Origin: Marivibrio halodurans
Lineage (GTDB): Bacteria; Pseudomonadota; Alphaproteobacteria; UBA8366; Aestuariispiraceae
Assembly (NCBI RefSeq): GCF_017963645.1
Contig: NZ_JAGMWN010000006.1
Location: forward strand, 295,916 to 359,915
Direction of reading: 5' to 3'
DNA: 64,000 nucleotides
Below are positions 7,877 through 16,503 of the stretch, piece after piece; positions within the stretch are counted from its first letter, which is position 1; the number at the start of each line of letters is the position of its first letter. Under the pieces are notes generated by a model. That model made no database searches and was not told the DNA's origin. It saw only the letters and a program-made list of their open reading frames with translations. The position numbers and the translations under genes were made by a program.

Positions 7877-8197
7877 TCAGCTGTCGTCGTCGTCATCCTC
7901 GCCGGCGACACCGGGCACGTCGCCGTCATCGTCCAGATCGCTGGTATCCTCGAGAACCGAATCGTCGTCGTCGTTCTCGCTATCCTCCAGCGTGTCCTTA
8001 TCGTCCGATTCGGCTTCCTTGACCTTCGCCTTGCTCTTGTCCTCCGGCGCTTGACGGCTGCGCTTCAGCTTCGTCGCCGCCTCCGGATCGAAGACCGTCT
8101 CGCACTTCGGACAGACGATCGGATCGTTCCGCATATCGTAGAACTTGGCGCCACAAGACAGGCAGGTGCGCTTCAAACCCCATTCCGGTTTCGACAC
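7877..8197 (-). CDS. TIGR02300-type zinc-ribbon protein with acidic tail
   Basis: 106 residues from a GTG at 8197, preceded at good distance by GGAGGA; the upstream in-frame ATG at 8293 adds unrelated residues. The N-terminus KPEWGLKRTCLSCGAKFYDM followed by CPKC gives a CxxC...CxxC zinc ribbon with the FYD motif that names this alphaproteobacterial family. The C-terminal half is almost all Asp, Glu, Ser and Lys, so likely disordered. The role is unknown. Its position near aroA-cmk-rpsA-ihfB is the usual alphaproteobacterial arrangement. Confidence 0.88.
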   Translation of the reverse strand: MSKPEWGLKRTCLSCGAKFYDMRNDPIVCPKCETVFDPEAATKLKRSRQAPEDKSKAKVKEAESDDKDTLEDSENDDDDSVLEDTSDLDDDGDVPGVAGEDDDDDS

Positions 8198-8433
8198 GTA
8201 TCCGATCCTCCAAACCCAGCGCCCGAACAAGGCCGCAATTGGCCACTGTCCGACAATGCGCGGCGCAATGCCAAAAACGCGCCTCGGTGTCAAAGCTTAA
8301 AACCGGCCCCGGGCAGGAAAACCACGCGCCACGGAAAAAAGTGGGTGGAGGCACCGCTACCTATCCCGGTTGGCCCGGCACTTGCTTGCCTGATCTTCGA
8401 CGGGTTTTGCACAATGGGCTCACCGGTTCGGAC

Positions 8434-8952
8434 ATGATCATGGATCCTCTTTCCTCGACCGCTCATTCCCCGGGCGCCAGCGCGAGCGGTTCGAGATCGC
8501 CGGGAGTCGACCCGCGCCAGGGTGGCGATGGAAGCGCGGCGGAGCGCATCGCCGATGTTGGCTTCGGCCAATGGCTGGAGGAGATGCAGGCGCGCAAGCG
8601 CGAGGAATTGCGCGAGCGAATCTTGGCCGAGATGGGGCTGACCCCCGATAAGCTGGCCGAGATGGATGGCGAGGCTCGTGCGCGCATCGAGGCGCTGGTC
8701 GAGCAGAAGATCGCCGAGCGCGCGGCGGCCGAGCGTGGTGACGACACCGTTGGAGAGGATCGGGCGGAGGCGCGCGAGAACGCGTCCACCGTCCGCCCCG
8801 GCGGCCAGCTTGGGCGGCTCGATGCGGCGCTCATGGCGGCCTTGTTCGACGATCGTGCCGCTGGACCCGAGGCACCACCTGAGACATCCGGCGAGGCCGA
8901 TGCCGCGCCCGCTTCCGCGCACGGCCGAACGCCCCCAAACCCCTTCACGTAA
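8434..8952 (+). CDS. Hypothetical protein with charged helical core
   Basis: 172 residues from ATG 8434 (or ATG 8440). I do not recognise the family. The first ~40 residues and last ~50 are Gly/Ser/Ala/Pro-rich and probably disordered. The middle (about 40-100) is a strongly charged helix pattern, FGQWLEEMQARKREELRE, followed by an EMGLTPDKLAEMD segment and a second helix ending in EQKIAERAAAE. No signal peptide or membrane segment is seen. It lies 210 bases upstream of aroA on the same strand. Confidence 0.6.
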   Translation: MIMDPLSSTAHSPGASASGSRSPGVDPRQGGDGSAAERIADVGFGQWLEEMQARKREELRERILAEMGLTPDKLAEMDGEARARIEALVEQKIAERAAAERGDDTVGEDRAEARENASTVRPGGQLGRLDAALMAALFDDRAAGPEAPPETSGEADAAPASAHGRTPPNPFT

Positions 8953-9162
8953 CCCCTTCCGCGTGGTTCCGGCCCCGGCCCTGAACTTGGGCCCTGAACT
9001 TGGACCCTGGCTTGGGCGAGGAGGGCGGGCTTGCGCCGCCCGACCCGCATGCTATGACCGCGAGGAGAGAGGGTGCGTCGCGGGATGCGCCCCGAAGGTT
9101 TCCTCCCCGCCGTCGGCTGGGACCGCCCGACGGTCGCGCGCTCCCGGAAGGATCGTGTTCTT

Positions 9163-10530
9163 ATGTCCGCCTCTTCTCATTCCGCCCCCGGGGACATGGC
9201 CGCCACCCCCATAACGGCGCATTCGGGGGCCAGGCTTTCCGGTATCGCGCGGGTTCCGGGCGACAAATCGATTTCCCACCGGGCGGTGATGTTGGGCGCG
9301 CTCGCGGTCGGCGAGACGCGGGTGACCGGCCTGCTGGAGGGGGAGGACGTGCTGGCGACCGCCGCGGCCTTCCGCGCCATGGGCGCGGGGGTGGCGCGCG
9401 GGGAAGACGGCGTCTGGACCATCGCGGGCGTCGGGCTCGGCGGGCTGGGGGAGCCGCCGGACATCCTCGACATGGGTAATAGCGGTACCGCCGCGCGGCT
9501 TCTTCTGGGGGTGTTGGCGGGTCACCCGATCCGTTGCTTCCTCAATGGCGATGCCAGTCTGCGCAAGCGGCCGATGAAACGGGTGGCCGATCCGCTTACA
9601 GCCATGGGCGCGCGGATCGAGAGCCGTTCCGGCGGCCGCCTGCCGTTGATGATCGACGGCGCGATGGCGGTTCTGCCGGTTCGCTACGAACTGCCCGTCG
9701 CCTCGGCTCAGGTGAAGTCGGCGGTGCTGCTCGCCGGGCTGATGGCGCGCGGCGAGACCACGGTGTTCGAGCCGGCGGCCACGCGCGACCATACCGAGCG
9801 GATGCTGGGCCATTTCGGTGCCACGGTGCGGGTGGAGCCGCGCGATGGCGGCCTAGGCCCGGCCGTCACCGTGGTGGGGGAACCGGAACTGACCGCCGCC
9901 GATATCGCCGTGCCGGCCGATCCCAGCAGCGCCGCCTTCCCCATCGTGGCGGCCCTGATCACGCCGGGCTCAGAGGTGCGAATCCCGGGTGTCGGCCTCA
10001 ACCCCACGCGCACGGGTCTCTTCGTGACCCTGCGGGAGATGGGCGCGGACCTGGCGATCGAGAACGAGCGCGAGGAGGGGGGCGAGCCGCTGGGCGATAT
10101 CGTCGCCCGCCATTCCGCCCTGACCGGTATCGAGGTGCCGCCGGAACGCGCGCCCTCGATGATCGACGAATATCCCGTCCTGGCCGTCGCCGCCGCCTTC
10201 GCCGAGGGCCGCACCGTGATGCGCGGCGTGGGCGAGCTGCGGGTCAAGGAATCCGACCGCATCGCGGCGATGGAAGCCGGCCTCGCCGCCAATGGCGTCG
10301 CCACCGAAAGCGGCGCGGATTGGCTGATCGTGGAGGGGCGCGGCGCCGGGGACGTGCCCGGCGGCGGCCCGCCGGTGGAAACCCATCTGGATCACCGCAT
10401 CGCGATGAGCTTCCTCGTCATGGGCCTCGCCGCGCGGAACCCGGTCGCCATCGACGACGGCCGCGCCATCGCCACGAGCTTTCCGGGCTTCGCGGATTTG
10501 ATGACCGGGCTGGGGGCGCGCTTGGCCTAG
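9163..10530 (+). CDS. aroA: AroA, 3-phosphoshikimate 1-carboxyvinyltransferase (EPSP synthase)
   Basis: 455 residues from ATG 9163, with GGAAGGA upstream. The enzyme joins shikimate-3-phosphate and PEP in the chorismate pathway. Motifs: [19 protein letters not shown] near the N-terminus, [70 protein letters not shown] and the C-terminal [16 protein letters not shown]. Overall wording is close to the class II CP4-type enzyme. The PEP-site loop reads N-S-G-T, with Gly where the glyphosate-insensitive CP4 enzyme has Ala100. Confidence 0.97.
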   Translation: MSASSHSAPGDMAATPITAHSGARLSGIARVPGDKSISHRAVMLGALAVGETRVTGLLEGEDVLATAAAFRAMGAGVARGEDGVWTIAGVGLGGLGEPPDILDMGNSGTAARLLLGVLAGHPIRCFLNGDASLRKRPMKRVADPLTAMGARIESRSGGRLPLMIDGAMAVLPVRYELPVASAQVKSAVLLAGLMARGETTVFEPAATRDHTERMLGHFGATVRVEPRDGGLGPAVTVVGEPELTAADIAVPADPSSAAFPIVAALITPGSEVRIPGVGLNPTRTGLFVTLREMGADLAIENEREEGGEPLGDIVARHSALTGIEVPPERAPSMIDEYPVLAVAAAFAEGRTVMRGVGELRVKESDRIAAMEAGLAANGVATESGADWLIVEGRGAGDVPGGGPPVETHLDHRIAMSFLVMGLAARNPVAIDDGRAIATSFPGFADLMTGLGARLA

Positions 10531-10599
10531 AAATTTCCGGCGATTTAGATAGTATGCCCCGATTAAGGCTCTTCATGGTGGTTGTTTCGGGCCGGGGCG

Positions 10600-11388
10600 A
10601 TGCGCGAGCCGATCGATTACAGCGATAAGATCAACGATCTTCGTCTTGACTATATCAAGACCGCGAATGCCGATATCGAGAGCAGGATTAACGGTACGAC
10701 AGGATCGCTTAGCGTAATCGTCGCATCGATTACCTTTCTCGTGCTCGGGGCCATACAACTCTTCTTCGATGGGATCGGCCATTTCGGGCTGAGTCCCGGG
10801 CTAGAGGACGGCGATATCGTTGGATATCTGGCGCTTCTAGGGGAAAACTCCCGGATCACGAGGTTTTCCTGGCTCATGCTGATGGGGTTCAACACCAGTG
10901 TTTTCTGTGCCCTGCTGTTCAGCATTTTCGCCGTGGTGAAAATCGCGGCGGCAATGGCGGCCGCATCCGATGCCCGGCGGGGGAACTCCAGGAAAGGCTA
11001 TTTCTTTTATGCGGAGCCGCTTTCGACCTTCGATGCGCAGGTCGAGAAGCGGCTGGTGGAAGCACGGACGCAATTGCCGGCCCATCTTCAGACGGCCGAG
11101 GCCCTGCCCGGCACCTTGCATGAGTTGCGCATGGAGATCACGATCGGCACCTATGACCAGCTATACCGCGCGCGCCTGGATTTCCTGTTGCGTGTCCGGA
11201 AAGAAATCCGTGGAGCAGTGCGGTGCACGGTCTACGGTTTCGGCGCGCTGCTGACGGGTGTCTCGTCAATCATGCTCAACGGATATTTCGGGTTCGAGCA
11301 TCCATCGCTTTCAAGCGTGATATGGTATAGTCTGTTCGCGGTCGTTCCGATTCTCGTCGCGACGACGATGGTCGGGGAGCGAGGATGA
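10600..11388 (+). CDS. Four-helix membrane protein of unknown function, AT-richer than its surroundings
   Basis: 262 residues from ATG 10600; an in-frame TTG at 10582 is less likely. Hydrophobic segments are near residues 36-58, 90-118, 209-232 and 237-257, with a soluble, partly helical stretch (about 120-205) between the second and third. The N-terminus is charged and helical (IDYSDKINDLRLDYIK). I do not recognise it. The layout loosely recalls small TM effector families such as SLATT or PycTM, but no diagnostic motif is seen. GC falls to about 48% in 10681-10740 by direct count, against well over 60% in neighbours. It interrupts the usual aroA-cmk adjacency. Confidence 0.7.
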   Translation: MREPIDYSDKINDLRLDYIKTANADIESRINGTTGSLSVIVASITFLVLGAIQLFFDGIGHFGLSPGLEDGDIVGYLALLGENSRITRFSWLMLMGFNTSVFCALLFSIFAVVKIAAAMAAASDARRGNSRKGYFFYAEPLSTFDAQVEKRLVEARTQLPAHLQTAEALPGTLHELRMEITIGTYDQLYRARLDFLLRVRKEIRGAVRCTVYGFGALLTGVSSIMLNGYFGFEHPSLSSVIWYSLFAVVPILVATTMVGERG

Positions 11389-11477
11389 TGCGTCGAATGG
11401 TTTTTCGCCGGACGGTTCGTCACCATGTATGGTGCCATCCCGTATGCGATGGTTTCCGTGGGTGAGGATTGGGTGGA

Positions 11478-11684
11478 ATGAGCAAGGCGAAAGTCCCGGA
11501 CGAAGGCGGGGACGGCGATGCCCCCGCGAGCGTGGGTCGGCGGATTTCGGCCGCCGAGTGGGCGCGGGCGCACCGGGATTTGCTGCAGCCCGTGACGATC
11601 GGCTTCGCCGATGCGACAAGCAACAGTCTTTCCCATATCGACGTCGTGGTCGAAGGGACCAAGAAGACCGTCGTCACCGAATAG
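11478..11684 (+). CDS. Small hypothetical protein, 68 aa
   Basis: Starts at ATG 11478 with GGTGGA close upstream; a TTG at 11469 is possible. The sequence has a Gly/Asp-rich start, then RRISAAEWARAHRDLLQP and a short beta-like end, HIDVVVEGTKKTVVTE. No membrane segment and no family recognised. It lies about 100 bases before cmk on the same strand, in the segment that separates aroA from cmk. It could be spurious, but codon use is like the neighbouring genes. Confidence 0.5.
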   Translation: MSKAKVPDEGGDGDAPASVGRRISAAEWARAHRDLLQPVTIGFADATSNSLSHIDVVVEGTKKTVVTE

Positions 11685-11787
11685 ACGCCCATGCCGCTCC
11701 GGGAATCGCTTTTTTCTTGCCCGACCGCACTTCTCCTTGCCAAAAGGCCGGGGTATCGCCGGACTCGCTAAGGGCCGTAAGGATTCC

Positions 11788-12459
11788 ATGATCACCATCG
11801 CTATCGACGGCCCGGCCGCCTCGGGCAAGGGGACGCTCGCGCGCCGGATCGCGACGCATTTCGATTTCGCCTATCTCGATACGGGCAAGCTCTATCGCGC
11901 GGTCGGCATGGCGGTTCTGCGCAATGGCGGCGACCCGGCGGACGAGGAAGCGGCGGAGGATGCGGCCCGCGCCCTCGATCCCGTGGCGCTGGAGGACGAA
12001 GCGCTGGCGCGTGACGACGCGGCCCGGGCGGCCAGCCAGGTGGCCGCGCATCCGGCGGTGCGATCGGCCCTCATGGATCTCCAACGGGGGGTCGCGGCCT
12101 CTCCGCCGGAGGGCAAGGCGGGGGCGGTGCTGGACGGCCGCGATATCGGCACGGTGATCTGCCCGGACGCCACGGTGAAGCTCTTCGTCACGGCCGACGT
12201 GGAAGTGCGCGCGGACCGCCGCCACAAGGAGTTGCTTGATCGTGGCAATGCCAGTATATACGCGCGCGTTCTGGAGGATCTGCGGGAGCGCGACGCGCGC
12301 GACCGCGACCGGGAAACCGCGCCGATGCGCCCCGCCGACGACGCCCATGTGCTGGACACGTCGGATATGACGGCGGACGCGGCCTTCGACGCGGCGCTCG
12401 ATCTGATCGAGGCGGCCGTGCGCGAGGCGCTCGAGAAATCGGGCGACGAGGCGGAATAG
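11788..12459 (+). CDS. cmk: Cmk, (d)CMP kinase
   Basis: 223 residues, the standard length. The P-loop is ITIAIDGPAASGKGTLARRIA, followed by YLDTGKLYRAVG, the substrate block LDGRDIGTVICPDATVKLFV and the Arg-rich lid RDRDRETAPMRPADDA. It phosphorylates CMP and dCMP for pyrimidine nucleotide supply. The ATG at 11788 is preceded by AAGG at the right spacing. The arrangement cmk then rpsA is conserved across Proteobacteria. Confidence 0.97.
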   Translation: MITIAIDGPAASGKGTLARRIATHFDFAYLDTGKLYRAVGMAVLRNGGDPADEEAAEDAARALDPVALEDEALARDDAARAASQVAAHPAVRSALMDLQRGVAASPPEGKAGAVLDGRDIGTVICPDATVKLFVTADVEVRADRRHKELLDRGNASIYARVLEDLRERDARDRDRETAPMRPADDAHVLDTSDMTADAAFDAALDLIEAAVREALEKSGDEAE

Positions 12460-12672
12460 GAGCGGAACAGGGACCGACCCGTAAGGACGTTCCTGACTTC
12501 CGTGCCGAGGATCCATCCGGACCGATAGAGTATCAGGCAGCCATTCCGGTCTGCCGGCGGGATGCGTCCGAGCCCCACGACGCGCTTTCCCGCCCGAACG
12601 CATTTGGGGTGAGACCGCCGGAGCCAACCGGTCGGCCGGGATATGATCGACGACGAAAGGAACACAATCATC

Positions 12673-14403
12673 ATGGCGCAAGCCGCAGGTAAGGAAAGTT
12701 TCGCCGACCTCCTCGAGGAGTCGCTCGGCGACCGCGATCATCTCGAAGGCACGGTCATCAAGGGGACCGTGGTTTCCGTGGATAACGACATGGCGCTGAT
12801 CGACGTCGGCCTGAAGGCCGAGGGTCGCGTCGCGCTCAAGGAATTCGGCGCCCCCGGGCAGCCGGCCGAACTCGCCCCCGGCGACGAGGTCGAGGTCTTC
12901 GTCGAACGGCTGGAAGACAAGAACGGCGAGGCGATGCTGAGCCGCGAGAAGGCCAAGCGCGAGGAATCCTGGATCCTGCTCGAAAAGCAGTTCAATGCCG
13001 GCGAGCGCGTTACCGGTACGATCTTCGGCCGGGTCAAGGGTGGTTTCACCGTCGACCTCAACGGCGCCGTGGCGTTCCTGCCGGGCAGCCAGGTCGATAT
13101 CCGTCCGGTGCGTGACATCACCCCGCTGATGAACACGCCGCAGCCCTTCCAGATTCTCAAGATGGATCGCAGCCGCGGCAACATCGTGGTTTCCCGCCGC
13201 TCCGTGCTGGAGGAAACGCGCGCCGAGCAGCGCAGCGAGCTGATCGAGAACCTGAAGGAAGGCCAGGTGCTCGAAGGCGTGGTGAAGAACATCACCGACT
13301 ACGGCGCCTTCGTCGATCTCGGCGGTGTCGATGGTCTGCTGCACGTCACGGATATCTCCTGGCGGCGCATCAACCACCCGTCCGAGGCGCTGTCGATCGG
13401 CCAGACCGTCAAGGTCCAGGTCATCCGTTTCAACCCGGAGACCCAGCGCATTAGCCTCGGCATGAAGCAGCTCGAGGCCGATCCGTGGGAGGGCGTCGAG
13501 GCCAAGTATCCGGTCAACGCCACCTTCACCGGCCGCGTGACCAACATTACCGACTACGGCGCCTTCGTGGAGCTGGAGCCGGGGATCGAGGGCCTCGTCC
13601 ACGTCTCCGAGATGAGCTGGACGAAGAAGAACGTCCACCCGGGCAAGATCGTCTCCACCTCCCAGGAGGTCGAGGTGATGGTGTTGGACGTCGATCCGCA
13701 GAAGCGCCGCATCTCGCTCGGCATCAAGCAGGTGCAGGCCAATCCGTGGGACGACTTCCTGGATCGCTTCCCGGTCGGCGCCGAGATCGAGGGCGAGATC
13801 AAGAACATCACCGAGTTCGGTCTGTTCGTGGGTCTCACCGATGAGATCGACGGCATGGTTCACATGTCCGACATCGACTGGAACACGGCGCCGGAGGAGG
13901 CGCTCGGCCGCTACACCAAGGGCGATGTGGTCAAGGCGAAGGTGCTCGACGTCGACGTCGACAAGGAGCGCATCTCGCTCGGCATCAAGCAGCTCGAGAG
14001 CGATCCGTTCGAGGAAGCCCTCGGCGATGTCAGGAAGGGCCAGGTCGTGACCTGCACGGTCACCAAGGTGGTCGATAACGGCCTCGAGGTGACGGTGAAG
14101 GACGGCGTGCCGGGCTTTATCCGCAAGGCCGAGCTCAGCCGCGAGCGGTCCGAGCAGCGCCCCGACCGTTTCGCCGAGGGCGAGAAGGTCGACGCCAAGG
14201 TCACCGCGATCGACAAGGCGAGCCGCAAGCTCAGCCTTTCGATCAAGGCCTACGAGACCGCCGAGGAAAAGGAGGTCATGGCGACGTACGGCTCCTCCGA
14301 CTCGGGTGCCTCGCTCGGCGACATTCTCGGTGCCGCCCTGCAGCAGAAGAAGCAGGATATCGAGAAGAGCCAGAAGGACGGCTCGGACAACGAGGAGTCC
14401 TGA
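12673..14403 (+). CDS. rpsA: RpsA, 30S ribosomal protein S1
   Basis: 576 residues with six S1/OB-fold repeats. The typical block NITDYGAFVDLGGVDGLLHVTDISW and its relatives recur at regular spacing, each closing on ISLGMKQL or ISLGIKQ. The start MAQAAGKESFADLLEES is typical of alphaproteobacterial S1. ATG 12673 is chosen over the in-frame ATG 12643 because it matches the family start and has GAAAGGAA upstream. S1 binds mRNA on the 30S subunit and assists initiation on structured or leaderless-poor messages. Two hairpins follow the stop. Confidence 0.98.
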   Translation: MAQAAGKESFADLLEESLGDRDHLEGTVIKGTVVSVDNDMALIDVGLKAEGRVALKEFGAPGQPAELAPGDEVEVFVERLEDKNGEAMLSREKAKREESWILLEKQFNAGERVTGTIFGRVKGGFTVDLNGAVAFLPGSQVDIRPVRDITPLMNTPQPFQILKMDRSRGNIVVSRRSVLEETRAEQRSELIENLKEGQVLEGVVKNITDYGAFVDLGGVDGLLHVTDISWRRINHPSEALSIGQTVKVQVIRFNPETQRISLGMKQLEADPWEGVEAKYPVNATFTGRVTNITDYGAFVELEPGIEGLVHVSEMSWTKKNVHPGKIVSTSQEVEVMVLDVDPQKRRISLGIKQVQANPWDDFLDRFPVGAEIEGEIKNITEFGLFVGLTDEIDGMVHMSDIDWNTAPEEALGRYTKGDVVKAKVLDVDVDKERISLGIKQLESDPFEEALGDVRKGQVVTCTVTKVVDNGLEVTVKDGVPGFIRKAELSRERSEQRPDRFAEGEKVDAKVTAIDKASRKLSLSIKAYETAEEKEVMATYGSSDSGASLGDILGAALQQKKQDIEKSQKDGSDNEES

Positions 14404-14411
14404 TTCCTGAC

Positions 14412-14443
14412 CGGATCGGGTCCGTCGCGACGTGCCCGATCCG
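14412..14443 (+). terminator. Hairpin just after rpsA
   Basis: CGGATCGGG (14412-14420) pairs exactly with CCCGATCCG (14435-14443), a 9-bp stem with a 14-base loop, starting eight bases after the rpsA stop. There is no T run. Confidence 0.5.
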
Positions 14444-14479
14444 ACTCCGCCCCTTAACGGGCGCGGGCATGAGACGCGC

Positions 14480-14506
14480 GAGCCGGGGCCTCCGGGGCCC
14501 CGGCTC
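14480..14506 (+). terminator. Second hairpin downstream of rpsA, probable terminator
   Basis: GAGCCGGGGCC (14480-14490) and GGCCCCGGCTC (14496-14506) form a perfect 11-bp stem with a five-base loop, followed by GTTGCGTTT. With the hairpin at 14412 it likely ends the rpsA transcript. Confidence 0.7.
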
Positions 14507-14904
14507 GTTGCGTTTCGGCGTCATGGCGCATGGGACCGACTCGGACGGTGCCCTTTTCACCTTGACGGTATCACGGCCGTTTGGCAGGCTTTTCAATGCT
14601 CTAACCAAAGGCATCCGATCGTCGCAGGATTGGGGCAGAACGGGGCTCCGACGCGCGGACGCGTATCGGGCTGAAACGGTCGGCGCGATCACGATCCGCC
14701 ATTCGCATCGGCATCCGGCGCCGGCATCACGGCCGGGCGCGGGTGGTGGGCCGGAGATGGCGCCGGAGCACAGGGATCGGTTCGGACGGCGCGTTTCCGC
14801 AAGGGGGCGGGATGCGCGGTCGGGGACACCGGACCGAAACGCATCCGCGCGGACGGCGGGCAGGGCGCCGAACCGGCCGCGCGTGACCAAGGGGTTCGAA
14901 CGAT
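14507..14904. promoter_or_regulatory. Leader/promoter region upstream of ihfB
   Basis: About 400 bases without a convincing gene. A reading frame crosses it into ihfB but its residues have no protein-like pattern. A TTGACG at 14562-14567 could be a -35 element but no good -10 follows at 16-18 bases. The ihfB promoter must lie here; I cannot place it. Confidence 0.35.
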
Positions 14905-15195
14905 ATGACGCGGTCCGAGCTGATCTCCCGTGTTTCGCAACGCTATCCGGAACTCTACCAGCGCGAGGTGGAGCGCGTGGTCACCACGATCTTCGACGAG
15001 ATCGCCGGTGCGCTGGCCCGGGGCGACCGGGTCGAGTTACGGGGGTTCGGGGCCTTCTCCGTGAAGAGTCGCGATGCCCGCACCGGGCGCAATCCGCGCA
15101 CCGGCGAGCCGGTCGACGTGGAGGCCAAGACGGTCCCCTTCTTCAAGACGGGAAAGCAGCTTCGCGATCGGTTGAACGGTCACGACGGAGGATGA
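14905..15195 (+). CDS. ihfB: IhfB, integration host factor beta subunit
   Basis: 96 residues. It begins [19 protein letters not shown] and has the DNA-binding arm region [30 protein letters not shown] and [15 protein letters not shown], the HU/IHF signature with IHF-beta wording. With IhfA it bends DNA sharply and shapes promoters and recombination complexes. AAGGGG precedes the ATG. The lapA-like gene follows 10 bases after its stop, so the two are likely co-transcribed. Confidence 0.96.
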   Translation: MTRSELISRVSQRYPELYQREVERVVTTIFDEIAGALARGDRVELRGFGAFSVKSRDARTGRNPRTGEPVDVEAKTVPFFKTGKQLRDRLNGHDGG

Positions 15196-15205
15196 GAGAG
15201 CGGCC

Positions 15206-15559
15206 ATGCACCGTCTGATCGGACTTATCATCGGTCTGCCGATCCTGTTGATCGGTGCGTCCTTTGCCGGGTCGAACCTGCAGACGGTCCGCCTCAGCCT
15301 GTTCCCCCTGCCCTTCGAGGCGGAAACCACGGTCGCGCTGACCGTCTATGTCGCGCTGGTCGTTGGCTTCGTCGCGGGCGCGGTGATCGCCTGGTTCGGG
15401 GCCGGCCGGCTTCGTGCCCGTGCACGCGACAACGAGATCGCCGCGCGCCGTGCCCGCAATGAGGTGGAGCGCCTCAAGACCAAGGCCGAGCGGAATGCGA
15501 GCGCCGCGCTGGAGGCCCCGAAGGGCGGGCGGCCGAAGGCGATCGCTGCCGGCCGTTAG
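15206..15559 (+). CDS. lapA: LapA-domain (DUF1049) inner-membrane protein
   Basis: 117 residues with two membrane segments: about residues 5-22 (LIGLIIGLPILLIGASF) and 40-64 (TVALTVYVALVVGFVAGAVIAWF). Between them is the short periplasmic stretch SNLQTVRLSLFPLPFE typical of the LapA domain. A basic, coiled-coil-like tail of about 50 residues follows. In E. coli LapA takes part in controlling LPS assembly with LapB and FtsH. No lapB is nearby, so the same role here is inferred. It follows ihfB by 10 bases, the usual alphaproteobacterial order. Confidence 0.85.
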   Translation: MHRLIGLIIGLPILLIGASFAGSNLQTVRLSLFPLPFEAETTVALTVYVALVVGFVAGAVIAWFGAGRLRARARDNEIAARRARNEVERLKTKAERNASAALEAPKGGRPKAIAAGR

Positions 15560-15590
15560 GTCGGGCCCGTCATCCCGCCCTTTCCACGTG

Positions 15591-15613
15591 CTCGCTGAAA
15601 GCTCAAGAGCGAG
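15591..15613. terminator. Possible terminator hairpin between convergent lapA and SDR gene
   Basis: CTCGCT (15591-15596) pairs with AGCGAG (15608-15613) across an 11-base loop, in the short gap between two converging genes. The stem is short and there is no T run. Confidence 0.3.
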
Positions 15614-15640
15614 GCGTGGGGTGCCCGTGGCCGGGCGGCT

Positions 15641-16402
15641 TCAGCGTGGCGCCATGCGCAACGCGCTGTCCAGGCGCACGGTCTCCCCGTTCAGGATCGG
15701 GTTGTCGATCATGTGCAGCACCAGCTTGGCATATTCCGCCGGCGTGCCGAAACGCGAGGGAAAGGGCAGCGTGGCGGCGAGACTGTCCTGCACGCCCTGA
15801 GGCATGCCGAGAAGCATCGGCGTGCCGAACAGACCCGGCGCGATGGCGTTGACCCGCACCCCGGTCTTGGCGAATTCCCGCGCCGCCGGCAGGGTCAGCG
15901 CGACGACCCCGCCCTTCGAGGCGGCATAGGCGGCCTGCCCGATCTGCCCTTCATAGGCCGCGACGCTGGCCGTGTTGACGATGACGCCGCGCTCTCCGTC
16001 GGCGTTCGGCGTGCGCGTCTGCATGTCGGCCGCGGCGAGCCGCATCAGGTTGAAGGTGCCGATCAGGTTGACGTTGATCACCTTGGCGAAGGCGTCGAGG
16101 GCCATCGGCCCCTCCTTGCCGACGATCCGGGCGGCGGGCGCGATTCCGGCGCAACTGACCGCCACGGCGCAGGGTCCGTGCGCCGCCCGTGCCTCGGCCA
16201 CGGCGGACTCCAACGCGTCGGCGTCGGTCACATCGCAGGCGATGGCCAATCCGCCGATATCCCGCGCGACCGCGTCCAATGCCTCGCGGTTGAGATCGAT
16301 CAGCGTCACCTTGGCCCCGGCGGCGGCGAGCGCGCGGGCCGTTCCCTCTCCGAGGCCGGAGCCCGAGCCGGTGACGATGGCGGGCAGATTCTTGATCTCC
16401 AT
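15641..16402 (-). CDS. Short-chain dehydrogenase, 3-hydroxyacyl-CoA dehydrogenase type 2-like
   Basis: 253 residues of a classical SDR. The NAD-binding motif is AIVTGSGSGLGEGTARAL, Asp at the end of the second strand (LIDLNR) points to NAD over NADP, VSCAGIAPA is the NNAG equivalent, and catalytic Ser/Tyr/Lys lie in VNTASVAAYEGQIGQAAYAASKGG. The blocks NVNLIGTFNLMRLAA and RFGTPAEYAKLVLHMIDNPILNGE resemble human HSD17B10 and bacterial 3-hydroxy-2-methylbutyryl-CoA dehydrogenases, acting in short or branched acyl-CoA breakdown. It stands alone next to recX, so the exact substrate is inferred. Confidence 0.85.
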   Translation of the reverse strand: MEIKNLPAIVTGSGSGLGEGTARALAAAGAKVTLIDLNREALDAVARDIGGLAIACDVTDADALESAVAEARAAHGPCAVAVSCAGIAPAARIVGKEGPMALDAFAKVINVNLIGTFNLMRLAAADMQTRTPNADGERGVIVNTASVAAYEGQIGQAAYAASKGGVVALTLPAAREFAKTGVRVNAIAPGLFGTPMLLGMPQGVQDSLAATLPFPSRFGTPAEYAKLVLHMIDNPILNGETVRLDSALRMAPR

Positions 16403-16503
16403 GGCGGTGCGTCTCCCTGCATGCGCGATCCGGACTTGGCCCGGATTCTTCCTCGCAAGCGATAACGAGAGAGACGCCCGGCCGCAAGCGTGGCCCGACG
16501 CTC

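Noticed and set aside
8365..8385. Sigma-54-like promoter (GGCAC...TTGC) before the hypothetical gene at 8434.
   Set aside because: The spacing between GG and GC is nine rather than the required ten bases.
11674..13863. 729-codon open frame opposite cmk and rpsA.
   Set aside because: It mirrors the codon bias of rpsA and has His/Leu/Asp-rich nonsense composition; no domain is seen.
14469..15218. 249-codon frame starting after rpsA and crossing ihfB.
   Set aside because: Its second half is an out-of-frame reading of ihfB and the first half lacks protein-like patterns.
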